From: Porpolomopsis calyptriformis
Taxonomy: Eukaryota > Basidiomycota > Agaricomycetes > Agaricales > Hygrophoraceae
DNA length: 64,000 nt
NCBI GenBank assembly: GCA_951640195.1
Contig: OX621172.1
Coordinates: 434,001 to 498,000, forward strand
Reading direction: 5' to 3'
Part shown: in pieces, positions 22,914 through 40,094 of the stretch
Position numbering within the stretch: the stretch's first letter is position 1
Layout: each line of letters starts with the position of its first letter
Program-made: the position numbers and the translations under genes
The notes under the pieces: model-generated
The model's input: the letters and a program-made list of their open reading frames with translations, nothing else
What the model was told of the DNA's origin: nothing
Database searches by the model: none

Positions 22914-24520
22914 TCATGTTGGCTTGTAATAAATAGTTGTGAGGTACTACGATGCGAGTGAGTATATGGGGAGGAGGAGGAAAGTAGGTGTGCTTTACCT
23001 TCTTTCTGTACCTGGTCGTGGTGCCTACGGCTAGAACACCGTTCCTGATCGCACTTGTACTCAAATGTTGGAGGACGACATGTGAAGGCACGGGTAGAAC
23101 GCTGGCATCATCTACCAGACCGGACACGTTCATCCATGCTCGACCAGAGGTGGTGGCAGAAGTAGGGCCGGTGTTGTCGGCGGGCTCGTTGGTGGTCATA
23201 CCGAGGGACAAACGTCCCTTGCGGGAGAGACCCTTTCTATCCTCCCGTTCCCGTTCCCGCTCTCGCTCTCGCTCCCGGTCGCGCTCTCTGCCTCTGCCTG
23301 GAGCGGGAGCAAGAGCACCTGGCTTGACGTTCAGGATGAGTTTGTCGAGATGTCTTGGCAATGTGGGAGCTGGTGGGATATTCGGGGCAGGGACGCTGGT
23401 GACCGAGGGGGAATCGGGCACGGATGAGGAAGAGGTCAGATACGATTCTTCCTCTCTCGCCGCGGCAAGTAGCTCGGAAGGAAATTCGGAAGTCCAAAGG
23501 GGTGGACCTGTCCTACGGTCATCCGAGGCGTGACCATCGGCAGTGGAAGAGGAGGTGGACCAGAAGGACTGGCCTGCTTGGAGTTGTGGAGAGGCGGGTG
23601 TTTTTGGGATGGCAGAGGCGGAGGGGGGAGTGAACAAGGCTACGCCGACGTAATTGGCGAGTGTGCCCTCGTCGTCGACTGCGGTGGGGAGATCGTCGGC
23701 GACACGCCATTGGTCATCGACAAGGAATCTAAAGTGATGAGTGCCTGGCAAAAGGTTGACCCAGATGAACCATGTGTGAGGATCTCTGGAAGGTGATGAG
23801 TAGGGATACAATAGAGGGAGTGGATACTGACTCGGGTTGCATGGGTTGGCGACCCTTCCAGTTGTCGTCACCGGCGCGGGCGAGGATGACTGACTTTGCG
23901 GGGCCGTGCCAGGTGATTTTTATGGGGATCGGGTCCTTTGGGTCGTCGCCGGGGGAGGACCGTTTGAGGAAAGGCTGTGATTGGGCGGGGTTGGTGTTGG
24001 GGAGTGGACGGTCTGGCTTTGGGTTTGTGAGGGCGATGGGGATGGTGGAATGGACTGTCTCTGGGATGAAGGGGGACTTGCGGGGCTCGTGTATGCGTGG
24101 CTGTGCATCTTTGGAAGTGAAGGAGCGGGTGGAGTTGTACGGCATGGGCGCGCCGCGAAAGTGAGGGTTTCCCCTCGGTCTCTGGTGAGAGATGGGGATG
24201 TGGGTTGAGGGTTCTGCTAGGTAGACATCGGGCATGTGTTGTGTAGAGGGAAAGTCGTTCTGGGGACGGTTTCGAGATTCGGGGTTTACATGAGGAGAGA
24301 TGGGGATTGGGATTGGTGAGGAAATGGGGAGTTGCCGACCGTATTGGGCCGAGCCGGGATACGGAGAGCCTTGTGAAGAACTGAGAGCGAGAGAAGCTAG
24401 ATCTGGAAGTTCGAGTGATTTCTTTTTAGTTCTGAGAGAGGGATGAGTTGTGTTCGGAGGAGTGTCATCTATCCTACGATTTTGAAGAGGAGTACGAGAG
24501 TTAGATGAAGTGTTTCCCAT
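22914..24520 (-). CDS. AMPK/SNF1 complex beta subunit (Gal83/Sip2 type)
   Basis: Scaffold subunit that holds the Snf1 kinase and Snf4 gamma subunit together and directs the complex to membranes or glycogen. It starts MGNTSSNS, a good N-myristoylation signal. After a disordered region of about 200 residues comes the CBM48 glycogen-binding domain (IPIKITWHGPAKSV, WKGRQPM, FIWVNLLPGTHHFRFLVDDQW, NYVGV). The C-terminal ASC domain includes FPSELLAAAREEE, PPAPTLPRHLDKLILN and PSHVVLQHLSTSAI. The last exon is tiny, YLTTIYYKPT and stop 22914-22916, joined through a 52-bp intron. A tract of alternating Arg and Glu (23235-23290) lies inside the ASC domain loop. It diverges from NTA1 with only 63 bp between start codons. 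Confidence 0.93.
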
Positions 24521-24583
24521 TGGATAGAGAGACTAGGACATGAGGGTAATTAGGAGGTGATTGTTTGTATTTATACCTTATCA
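24521..24583. promoter_or_regulatory. 63-bp divergent promoter, AMPK beta / NTA1
   Basis: Only 63 bp separate the ATG of the AMPK beta gene (minus) from the ATG of NTA1 (plus). Core promoter elements and both 5' UTRs must overlap here or extend into the opposite gene. A TTATACC stretch (24571-24577) is the only TATA-like element noticed. Confidence 0.5.
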
Positions 24584-25740
24584 ATGCTCAGAGTAGCCAT
24601 CGTTCAATTCTCACCAAAGGTCTGTCTAGAACATCACAACTCACACATCCTCATGTCAATTACGTAGATCGGCAAACTAAATACCAACCTTGCCAAGGCA
24701 CGTCAACTCACTGCAAAGTACGTTTCTGATCATATCTAACACATCTCTCAGGCTTAAACCCCGTGAACTCGACCTCGTATGTCTCCCGGAAATGATCTTC
24801 TCCGGTCAGCATCTTCCCTATCACTCCTTCCCTCCTCATCTCTCCCAAAGGATACGTCTTCCCAAACCCAGCAGCCATCGCCCCCCATCTCGAGTTCCCA
24901 CAAACTGGTCCCACCTCCCTCTTCTGCGCCAAACTCGCAAAACGTCTCATTTGCTACGTCGCCGCAGGATTCCCCGAGCGTCTCCACCCAAACGAACACG
25001 ATCGCACACTCATCGGCGCCAACTCAGCCGTCCTCTACGACCCCACCGGTACCTGCATCGGTCACTACCGGAAAACGAACCTCTACGAAACTGACCAGTC
25101 CTGGGCCATACCCGGTACGATACCACCACTACACCTTTCCCTCCCATTCACCTTACCCTATATAGGCACCGGTTTCGCCTCCTTCTCCCTCCCTCCCCCC
25201 CTCGGCACAGTCTCCCTCGCCATCTGCATGGATCTCAACCCTGCCCCGCCTACCGTATGGACTTACCCAACAGGCCCATACGAACTCGCCGACTTCTGTC
25301 GAAATAACAAATCAAACCTGTTAATCTTACTAAACGCCTGGCTCGACTCGGGTCGCGATACCGATTCCAATCAAGATTCGCACACCCTAAATTATTGGGC
25401 TGCCAGATTGCTCCCCTTATGGTCCTCCCACGAAAGGGCCATCAACAACTCCGGTTATCAACATCATCATCATCATCATCAAAACACGATTCACCTTAGC
25501 ACCAATGGGGATCCCCACCACACCCTCGTCGTCATCTCAAACCGGGCTGGTAAGGAGAACGGTAAGCACTGCTATCAACTCGTAATCCTGGCATCTAAAT
25601 TACTCCCCAGGCATCACTTTCGCCGGCTCTTCCGCCGCCTTTAGCTTAAAACCGGGCTCAAATTCTCCTAATTTATTGCACGTGATGGACAGAAACACAG
25701 AGGGCGTTGGCGTCTGGAACCTCCCTGACAGCTGCTCCCA

Positions 25741-25744
<4 letters not shown>
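24584..25744 (+). CDS. NTA1: protein N-terminal amidase, nitrilase superfamily
   Basis: Deamidates N-terminal Asn and Gln to Asp and Glu, feeding the Arg/N-degron pathway. The start MLRVAIVQFSPK joins through a 48-bp intron to IGKLNTNLAKARQL and then LKPRELDLVCLPEM. The catalytic Glu-Lys-Cys triad of the carbon-nitrogen hydrolase fold is visible: E in the LCLPE strand region, K in GHYRKTNLYETD and C in LAICMDLNP. The C-terminus HVMDRNTEGVGVWNLPD fits the Nta1 branch. At least four introns. A His-rich run (25466-25483) sits in a loop and may be a codon repeat. It overlaps the 3' end of the RecQ gene by 4 bp, tail to tail. Confidence 0.87.
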
Positions 25745-29275
<3,531 letters not shown>

Positions 29276-29529
29276 GGCGAGCGTGACGTGACAAGTCGCG
29301 TTCACTCCGCGGCATGTAACACTTGGATTAACACATGGATGATGGAAAGCATTCAAAGAATTTGTATGTAATCCAACAAATTAGGCGCTCAAATGTTAAC
29401 GAAACCTGAAATACATCGTGAAAGAAAATTTTGGGCACTGAAGAACAAAAGTGAAAAGGATGGGGGGGACACAACACAATAAACCAAGCAAGTTGACCAG
29501 CTGCATATGTGGAAAAATGCGCTGGTAGC
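29276..29529. other. intergenic between RecQ start and PAS gene stop
   Basis: A 254-bp spacer between two minus-strand genes, presumably the RecQ promoter and the PAS gene 3' end. Nothing else was recognised. Confidence 0.4.
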
Positions 29530-30983
29530 TTATGACGACGAAGCCGACGACTTTGAGGCTCTCCGTAGGATGACCATCAACCCATCAGAGTGGGCAGAGA
29601 AGATAGCATCGACTACTATAGAAGCGTCTGTTGCTGCTTGGACACGCGGTCGCTGTCGTTGAGGGGCCGCGCTTGGACGGGAGGTCGTTCGCGATGCTGG
29701 AGTTCTCAGCGATGGAGTCGCTTGAGAGGTGTTCTTGCGACGAGACGGTGGAGGTTCGGTAGCCCTAGAGCTGCTAGATCAGAAAATATAAATGTCATTG
29801 ACTGCACCATCCATGACGGAAAAGGGCACGTACGAAGAATCACGTCCTTCTTTGCAGAGGGTAAATTTACCGAAGCCGAACCCGCCATCACTGGGCTGGC
29901 CACGCTCGTTGACGCCCCACCCTTTTATGACATCGATCCAGCTACGGACGATGTCTTCATCCTTTGGGGCGACAAAGTCGAAAAAACATCGGCCCATGAC
30001 GGTGGTAGTAGAAACAAGGTTGTCATTGGAACAGTATATGATCGTGCAGTTGAGGGTAAAGCGGTCTAAAATAAGGGCAGTACGCAAAGATTGCGACGGG
30101 AGGGGATCGAAGCTGATGGCCTCAGTAGAAGGTTCTGTGCGAGATTCTTTGGATTCACTGTCGGGTTCAGAGGACGAAGAACCAGGAGAGGGAGCATCTG
30201 AGACGGGAGATAGACGGGGGCTGGGAGGCATTGGCGAGGGATCATTCCAGCGCTAGAAAGGGTTTGGTCCGTTGATACTCTGTACAGATCGACTCGAGTA
30301 ACTGCTTACTCTAAACTCGAAGCCTTTAGCGGAAGGCGTGACGACCTCTATTTCTTGAGCGGTCGATGCGTTGTGCATGGCTTTGGGACCAGGACTGGCA
30401 AACGACACGCTACCCACGAGCACGTTATGGACGACGGTTCGCGACTGCAAAAGGATTTCAACAAAAGTTTTTATTCGAAGGGTAGACACTGACGATGCCG
30501 CAAAGGATGTACCCCTTGTACGGATCTTTGTGTCTCAGTCGGAGGTAAGCGAGGACGGCAGCTTTGTCCTGGCTTATGGTTTCACTTGAAGAGTGTAAGC
30601 TAAATGACGGGACAGTTTCGGGGTTGAATTTAAATACAGACTAATGCATTCGTTTGACTCGCGCAAACTCGTCCGGATGAACAAGCTCGAGGGAAGGTCT
30701 TCCGACAAGTTCATGTGGTTCGTAACCTAGGGTGGGATCAGTAAAGACGGAATGTTCCCATATGATACAGAGGCATACCCAAAAGGTCAGATACAGAGTC
30801 GGTAAGAAATATCCAACGTGCCTGACTTTAAAATTGAGTGATTGTCAACACAGGGACAAAAGTCTGCCACACCTGCTCGGAAAAATCAACAATACCAACT
30901 GGAAAATATGCTGAAGGTGAGAAACAAAACAAGGAACGAAACGAAGACCAACTGAAGGAAACGCAAGGGGGGTTGGTGTCCAT
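29530..30983 (-). CDS. PAS-domain protein
   Basis: A sensor-type protein of roughly 390 residues. The N-terminal exons encode a PAS fold: RWIFLTDSVSDLLG, an intron, GYEPHELVGRPSLELVHPDEF, then RLRHKDPYKGY and SRTVVHNVLVGSVSFA. A second PAS-like unit may lie in TALILDRFTLNCTIIYCSNDNLVS.. MGRCFFDFVAPKDEDIVRSWIDVIKG. The C-terminus is Ser/Arg/Pro-rich and ends ASKSSASSS at stop 29530-29532. There is no zinc finger or kinase domain, so it is not a complete White Collar-1. PAS-only proteins of this type are widespread in agaricomycetes and their role is unknown. The start at 30983 (MDTNPPCVS) is likely but the first intron is uncertain. Confidence 0.75.
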
Positions 30984-31423
30984 CGTATTTAGGAACGGAA
31001 GTAAACGATGTGTGCAAGCGTGTTGTGATAGGGAAAAAGCTACAGTTTCGGGGGATTTCTAGAAATCAATCCTGGTTGATTTTGATGTTCATTAACCTGA
31101 GAGTATACCACACACGCGATGGTAAATGGCTCGGGTGAACAAAAGGTGTTGTCCGAGCAGAAGCAGGCAGATTTCAGGTCCAGTACAAATCTGGCTGATC
31201 ATGCCACGTGGAACTGAACCCTACAGTCAAAAAAAAAAAAAAAACAAAAAAAAAGTGAAAAAAAAATTCAAGTACCTTTGGACGACGCCATCTACGGCGT
31301 AAAACCGTTCTCATCTCAACCCAGCACTCGCTCCAGCAAACACAGCCTTGGCCGTCCTAAATTGACTTCTCTCTTAGATTCCAACAGCAACCCAATCTTA
31401 CCCAACTGGATTTAACAAATAAC
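30984..31423. promoter_or_regulatory. divergent promoter, PAS gene / TRM61, with poly(A) tract
   Basis: A 440-bp divergent gap. An interrupted A-tract (about 31228-31268, A15 and A9 runs) lies in the middle and probably excludes nucleosomes, as poly(dA:dT) does in fungal promoters. CT-rich sequence precedes the TRM61 ATG. Confidence 0.5.
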
Positions 31424-33261
<1,838 letters not shown>

Positions 33262-33296
33262 TGGATGGTTACAAAGCTTCTACGTATATTTATTAT

Positions 33297-36200
33297 CTAT
33301 TCTGCGATGGCCTTCCGGTATGCCTCCTCCCTCGCCTTTTCTTCCTCGAGCCGGGCAGCACTCTTTGGTGCACGAGGACGTAAAACTCGCGTTGGAGGTG
33401 CGACAGCGGTGGCTACCTCCCCATGACTCCGTCTTCCCTTCTTCACAAGGGACACTTCATCTTGTGATTGTGAAGGACTACTCCCCTCTTCCCTCCTCCT
33501 CTTTCTCGAACTCCCACCCCTGCTCGCTCTCGGTGTTGCCTTCTTATTCATCATTGACGTCTTCTTTTCACCACTCGTATCCCCCACGCGAGACCCTCGG
33601 GTCCCTGACCGCTGCGATTCCTGTTTTCCGCTGTCAGTTAACGGCCCGACTGGGTCATCAGCGGCTCGCATCCTTGCGGTTTCCTCTGCCATCTGCCGCA
33701 TAGTCTTCGGCACTCCATTGGTGTGCGCTTGCAGAGGCAAAGAATCCCATTCTGTGGGGAAGTCTTGGTCGTCGTCCAGCATTTCGAATTCATCCATCGT
33801 GATCATTGGTACCCTGGCCTCTTCGTCCTCCTCCATGTAGTTGTTGTTTTCAACTCGTGCTGCTATAGGCGTAGAAGATTGCGGCCGTGGGTACTGTGGT
33901 TTGGGTAGGTGAAACGGTTGTACCACATCATCCGCCTCAACAAGGTATCCACCAGCAAGGGGGAGCTGTGATGCCAATCAGCGGTTAAACTCGACGGGAA
34001 GTAGTCCAAAGCCTCACATCTTCGGCGTCCTTTGCCTGATCACGATCCTCCTCAACTATCCCGTCCTCTGGTACACCTGACCCAGACCCCCCTGCATACT
34101 GCTCCTGAAGACGTTGACGTATTCGGAGGCCATGCACGAGATGCGTCCATCTCTTGATGACTCGCTCCTGTCGCTTCGCCCGTGCCTTTTCCTCGGCGTC
34201 TTGTTCAGCTTCCCAGAATGCCTGTACCATCGTTAGAGTTAATGAAATAGCAGACACAATTTTATGCCCACCTCTAGTAGAACTTGCTCGTTTTCAGCCG
34301 CAATCACGACGCCTTGGATTACTGGGAGAGCCCTGCGTTTTCTAAACTCAAAGCCTGTCTGCGCCAAGTCAAAGACTGGTAGAAATAGCATAGACAAGTG
34401 AGAGGCACGTACAACGGCTTCGGCGTAGCTGAATCCTAACTTCCTGGCAACCTTGACCGCACCCTTGTCTGTTGTTATGTGAAAAAACACATTGTAGCAT
34501 TAGGATTAGAACATGTTTTATCACTCACATGGCACATGAACGGCTCCTTTGGGCAGCATTGACGGTACATATAAATCGATATTACCAAAACTGTTCCTGG
34601 GGATGTTACCCTGTGCTGGGACTCATCGTTAGCAAAGGATGCGTAACGGGGGGCGAGGGCGTACGTCGACGATCGGCTCGGGAATGTACAAGTCCGTCTG
34701 GTCTGCAGAATACATCCCCTGCATCACCTCGTCTCCGCCACCCCTGCCACTGCTTTCATCCCCAGCTCCCGCACCCGACGCCCGTCTCATATCTTCCGCC
34801 AACTCAATCTCCCGCCTCCTACCCACTGTTGCCGCACGCATTTTCACCAACTTCATCGGCTGACATCCGGCCCGTATCACCCGCCCTTTACGCATCCAGT
34901 TTTCTGCTGACTTTAGGGCCAACACGGACGAACGTGGGTATACAGGCTCGCCACGGAATTTTCCCAATTCGATGGGTGGATGGATGACTTCGTCATGTCG
35001 GAGGTGGCGGGAGAGGGCGTACCTAGGAAAGAGAGATCAGTAGGGGATAGGCGGAAACAAGTCCTTGTATGTACAGAGGATGGTTCTTGAACCCAGCCAT
35101 GGAGGTGGGCATCCCTTCCTTCAGCTGGTTGGCCTGGAACTCGTCGTCCTCTAGATCATCTCGAACCTAAGGCCAGACGTTAGCACTCACGTCAGACAAT
35201 CGGAGAGATAGACTCACAAGCCGATATGGTCGTCTCACGATGCTGATCACGCGGTCCCACCATTCTTTCCTCCCTTTCCCGCCCCCTCTGACACGTTCGC
35301 CAGCTTCCTGAGCTTTAGCGACCTTCGCCCCGTACTCCTTTGCGTACCGCGGAGTCACGTCGCGCGCGTACCCATCCTCTTCGAAAGCGACAACGTATAC
35401 CATCCGATTCTCTTGGCGTGTCGCTGCGAAGGCGGTCGAATAACCGGATGGAGAGGGATCGAAGACCTTGCGTTTGTTGGTGATGCCACGAATGGGATCC
35501 ACGGGGAACCAGCGCGCGTCGGGGCGGGAGAACACTTCCGTCCAAAAGACGGGAGGGGTGAGGGTTGGGTCCGCAGGGAGCAGGCCCCGAGGAGTTGAGG
35601 AAGATCCCAACCTTTGTCCTTTGCTTCTTGATTTACGCAAGGTGATCGTGAGCTTTGCTTTCCCTTTCCCTTTGGCTGTCGGGTTCTCGTCGTCAAGACG
35701 TCTGCCAATACCAGGGAATGATCCTTCCCTAGAACTTCTCTCCTCGACGGGAATCTCTTCCTCGGAGCTCTCGTCCTCTACGATCGCCCTCTCTTTACCT
35801 TTTCCGTTGCTCACAACAACCGGAACATCGTTTTTCTTTCTGCTAAAGCTGGTTTTTGGCTTGCCCACATTCGCTTGCCACGGCACACTCTGCAAACTGA
35901 CGACCAAGCGTGTGGGGATGTGGAGTGCTCTGCACAATGCCGTGAAGAGCTGGGCACTCGTATCGCGCGAGCCGCTCTGCATGAGCGCGTGCTTCATCAG
36001 ACTCTTCGAACTTCGGATCACCTCGGTGTCCTCGTCGCTTTCAAGCGCAACCAATAAGTCATCTAGGGAAAGGCCGTCTATTTTGTCTTGGATGTCATCG
36101 AACGTCTTGTTGATGATGTGGCCGTATGAGTTCACGCGAAAGAAGGACTGCGCCCACCACTCGGTGAGATGGGTGATGGCGGCTTCGAAAAGACGGCCGC

Positions 36201-36637
36201 GCTGGTTCTGATCGGGGACACGAGATTTGTGGATTAGAGAAAAGGCATTTTGGAGGGTGAGGGGGGTGAGGGAGACGAGGCGGGCCTGTTTTTGTGCGAT
36301 ATAATTCAGATGTTTAATGTCGGAGACATTCGAAAGACATACGTGAAGTAAAGGGTCATTGATCGAATGGTTTCGGACCCAAGCATTTGCAAGGAGACAG
36401 ACGGTGTGTATTTTATGACAATTTATACGCGTTATACGCTTAGCATAAGATGAATTCCGTTTCCTAAACTGAGAGGTCAGCGATATATCGAGCAAGTTGG
36501 GACAAGGAAAGACTTTGTCGGGGTGGCTTGTTTTTGAGGAGCATTAAATGTGATTTCCAAATGTTGCTGTACTGGGACTTCCTCCCAATCGACGTCCCGG
36601 TCGCTGTCAGAGTCGAGGGCGGGAATGGTCTCTGACA
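33297..36637 (-). CDS. RAD4: DNA repair protein Rad4/XPC
   Basis: Damage sensor of global nucleotide excision repair, working with Rad23. Exon 1 (MSETIPALDSDSDRDVDWEE) joins KRNSSYAKRITRINCHKIH through a 50-bp intron. The transglutaminase-like domain spans INCHKIHTVCLLANAWVRN to about VSLQSVPW, with a charged insert of 110 residues before PPVFWTEVFSRPDARWFPVDP. The DNA-binding beta-hairpin domains BHD1-3 follow: NHPLYALSRHLRHDEVIHP (BHD1), PMKLVKMRAATVGRRR (BHD2), and GNIDLYVPSMLPKGAVHVP with VARKLGFSYAEAVTGFEFRK (BHD3). The C-terminal 200 residues are disordered and basic. The domain order is complete. It is convergent with TRM61 and divergent from the FYR gene (261-bp gap). Confidence 0.93.
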
Positions 36638-36898
36638 TTGACTAAACACGTGACTGATACCGTCCAGAGGCAGCTCAAAACGACGGGGCTGCTCAGTGCG
36701 AACGAAGCCGTCAACACTGTCAAGAACAGCTAGCAAACACACTGGAACTTCAGGGTCGTGGTTTGGGTCGCATTCGAGGCCAATATTAAGGAAAGACGGG
36801 GACTGAACAGTCTTTGGCGGTCGAGTATTTGGCGTGATCTCCGCCCTTTCCCATCAACCTCTCATCTTTACCCCCTCATCATCCCGCCAAAAAACCAG

Positions 36899-39536
36899 AT
36901 GAGTAGACGTTCACATTCAGGCCTCATCGCTCCCGATAAAGACACCGTCATGGGTCCTCCTCCCATTCCTGCCCCTTTACCTCCCGCCCAGCAGCCCAGC
37001 GCTCACTCATCAAAACCAAAAGACAGCCAGGAGATCGCGGAAAAATACAGAAAGCTCAAAAGAAAATATTTTGATCTCGAGGAAGTCAGTTCATCCTTCC
37101 CTCCCGAAGTTTCTGATGGCTCCATCTTGCGAATCACAGAAACATAAGGAGACCAGCTCAGAGCTTCAGCGCTCAGGCGAACGCAACGTCAAAATGAGAG
37201 AGGAGAGAGAGTATGTCCTATCCTATTTAGCCTTACTTTAAACTCATCGCTTCTCGTTATACGTAGCCTGTTGCTTGATCGCATCATCGAACTCGAATCA
37301 CAACCAACAAATAGACCAAATGGCGCCTCTGGCGTCTCGCAGCAGCTTCCGACTCCCTCCTCAGGTGCATTCCCTCGATCTCTTATCTCGACCCGTGCAC
37401 GTAACTCCTTTGTTGCCAATCTTCGCCAAGCAGTATTAGAGGACGACGCTGACGACGTCGACGCCGATCCTCTACTTACCTCTCACCATGTCGGACCCCT
37501 CGCTCGCAAACGAGCTGAAGAAGAAAAGAAAGAGCGCTTAGAAGAGGAAGCGAGGGAAGCTCGGAGAGCTGCAAGACGCGGGAAAGGTACCCAAGGCCAA
37601 TCGAGCGGGCAGAAAGGGAAAGAGGCTAGTGTTCCCACTCAGCCTCCTTTATCCTTCGTACTACCTCAGCACATCGGTCCGAGTGATCCCGAGCCCGCAC
37701 CCGTCTTGATTTCTAGCACCGGAACCAGACTACGCATCAAACCGCCCGCTCCTCCTACCTCTGCCCCCGACTCATCTCAGAATGCCGCCGCATCCGCGCC
37801 GTCGTCTTCACGGCAATCCCATCCACAGCCGCCCCTCACAGGGCCTCCACCTTCACAACAACAATCCCGTTCCGAGTCCCCATTGTCACCCATGCCCTCC
37901 ACACAAGACGAACCCTCCCCGCGTTCAACAAGTGGCAGCGGAGCGATGTACTCTCCGACAACTTATTTTCGAAACGGCAACGGTGGTAATGGGCCGCCCG
38001 GTGAGGGCGCCACCGTGCCAAATCTACTTGGCTCACCCAACATGCCTCCGTTGCCTTCACACCCTCTCCCTCACTCTCATACAGCTACTTCCAACAGTTC
38101 ATCTTCGCGGAACCCGTCAGAGGTTCAGCGGCATGCAAAACCTAAGCGCCTGAAGGCCCATACAGTCACATCCAAAAACTTCAGCATCCCGATGGTTCCG
38201 CGCGACAAAAAGAACAAGCCAATGCTTCCTCTCAACGTAGGGATCATGACCGTCATCAACCTTGGCGAAGTTTGTATGAGGGAGCATTTTCATACCGAAA
38301 GGTATATCTTCCCTGTAGGGTATGAGGTTACGAGGTAGGTGATACGTTAATAGATTTTGGTATTATACCTAACCTCAGTGTGTCTTACAGACGATATTTG
38401 TCCACGATAGACCCTAACGCTGAAGTCGTTTACCACTGCACGATCCTGGATGGTGGGGATGGCCCCAAGTTCCAGATTGTGCCCTCTGATGTCCCCGAAC
38501 GCCCTGTGATTGCGGGCACGGCTACGGGCGCATGGTCCAACATCGTAAAACAGGCGAATCAAATTCGCAACCGACAACATTCGAACTCTGTCTCCGGCCC
38601 GGACTTTTTCGGGCTCGGACAGAACACGATCAAGCATCTGATTCAAGAATTGCCTGGGGCGGATCGGTTGAGGGATTACGTCTGGCAGAAATTTGTTGAG
38701 GGAGGGTGAGTTTTATTTCGTGTTGGAGCGGTGCGATGTTTGAGATGTGGCCAACTCTCTTCTGCTGCGTGACGACTAGACCTCTTGGCGGAAGACACGC
38801 AGCTGTGATACCTGCCTTACCTGAAGAATATGATGCGTCGATGCCCCTGGGTGCCTATTATCCCCCCGACCGGGAGCGAAAAGAGACGGAGGAGAAAATG
38901 GCGATGTCGCCTAACAACCCGCAAAGCAGCCACCACCAACAACAGCTACAGCAGCAGCAACAGCAGGCTCTCCATCCTGGGCTGACGCAAATTGTGTTAC
39001 CACCGCCGACTTCGGAAACGCTGAACATTCAGGAGTACCAGCCGCCGGCTGCGGTGCAGAAGGAGGTTGTGGAGCGACGAGTGACCCGGATGAGCGCAAG
39101 GGCCGCGTCGCCTTCGCGGTCGCATCGCAAGATGTCACCATCGTCTGCAGCGGCTGGGGGTGGAGTTGGCGTTGACTCGTACCATCCCCTTCCACCACCG
39201 CCGTCACATACGCATCACACTCGTTCGTCCTCGCAGGCGAGTCGTCGGGAGTTGTCGGGATCACAATCATCGTCGTATAGGGCGACAACGACCAGCGTAC
39301 CTGCACCTGCACCTGCACTGAGCGCGTCGCCGCCCTCGTCTTCATCATCCCCTCCTCCTCCTCCTCCTCCTCCTCCTCCTGCTGTACCGGCTACGTTTGC
39401 GAGTATCATGAATGCCTATCCAGCACCTTCTGCGTCAGCGTCTGAATCGCCAAGGCCGACGACGGCCGGGGGGGAGTCTGCTGTTAGCGGTGGGAACGGC
39501 GGCGGTGCTGCTAGTGGAGAAGGTGCCGCCGAATAA
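36899..39536 (+). CDS. FYRN/FYRC-domain nuclear protein (TBRG1-like)
   Basis: Chosen start MSRRSHSGLIAP at 36899; an in-frame ATG-like start further up (36758) lies in the promoter. A coiled coil (EIAEKYRKLKRKYFDLEE, then SSELQRSGERNVKMREERSLLLDRIIELE) resembles the N-terminus of TBRG1. A 270-residue disordered region follows. The FYRN half contains PMLPLNVGIMTVINLGEVC and ERYIFPVGYEVTRRYLST; the FYRC half has FQIVPSD, PVIAGTATGAWSNIVKQAN and SGPDFFGLGQNTIKHLIQELP. FYR domains occur in MLL and KDM5 chromatin proteins and in TBRG1; here no catalytic domain accompanies them. The C-terminal 230 residues are low complexity, with a TCC repeat coding poly-Pro at 39351-39380. Confidence 0.88.
39351..39380 (+). 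repeat. (TCC)n trinucleotide repeat in FYR gene
   Basis: Ten uninterrupted TCC/CTC units encode a run of about ten Pro in the disordered C-terminus. The length may vary among strains. Confidence 0.8.
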
Positions 39537-40094
39537 TGGGACTATGTGAAGCATTGACTTTGGTTACTTTGTAATAGTTGCTTTTTGGGTTCACAACGTT
39601 TTTTTTCTTTCTTTTATTCCGATGTACGTGTACATACACAGGACAGAAATACTATTCATTATTCTACAAAGTTAGGAGAACAGTATCCGCGTGTTTAGAA
39701 TTTCGTCGCACTCCACCTTCCGAACAATGGAATCAGCTCCCGGTCGTCGTTCCCAACGCTGAACCAAACTTGATGACCACTCAGTTACCCCAACTCAGTC
39801 AACAGGGCCTTCGTGAAATCATATATGATGTACCAGGGAACAAACGGAAAAACCTGACGTCTCTCTCAACGATGGGGAGCCAGCCACTCATAATATGCTT
39901 CAATAGTGCCGACGCTATCAGCAAACACGCGGCAAATAGCGGCGGAGGTCTGTCAACTCCTGACCCTTATCGGCGAACCTGCTCCGGAGACACATCCAAG
40001 GGCCAGATCTTGGGAGGGACAGCTAGGATATCAGGTTCTGATGATCTGTCAGACGACATATGTCTGAATTCCTAGGTTGACCACGTGTCTATCA
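39537..40094. other. intergenic between FYR gene and NLR
   Basis: A 558-bp spacer. A frame open from 39578 to 40075 (165 codons) has no recognisable domain and no family resemblance, so I treat it as promoter region of the NLR-like gene. Confidence 0.4.

Noticed and set aside
25466..25483. CAT repeat coding poly-His as a metal-binding motif
   Set aside because: It lies in a loop of the amidase outside the catalytic core and is most simply a codon repeat.
39578..40075. 165-codon frame before the NLR gene
   Set aside because: It begins in a hydrophobic T-rich stretch, matches no family and lies where a promoter is expected.
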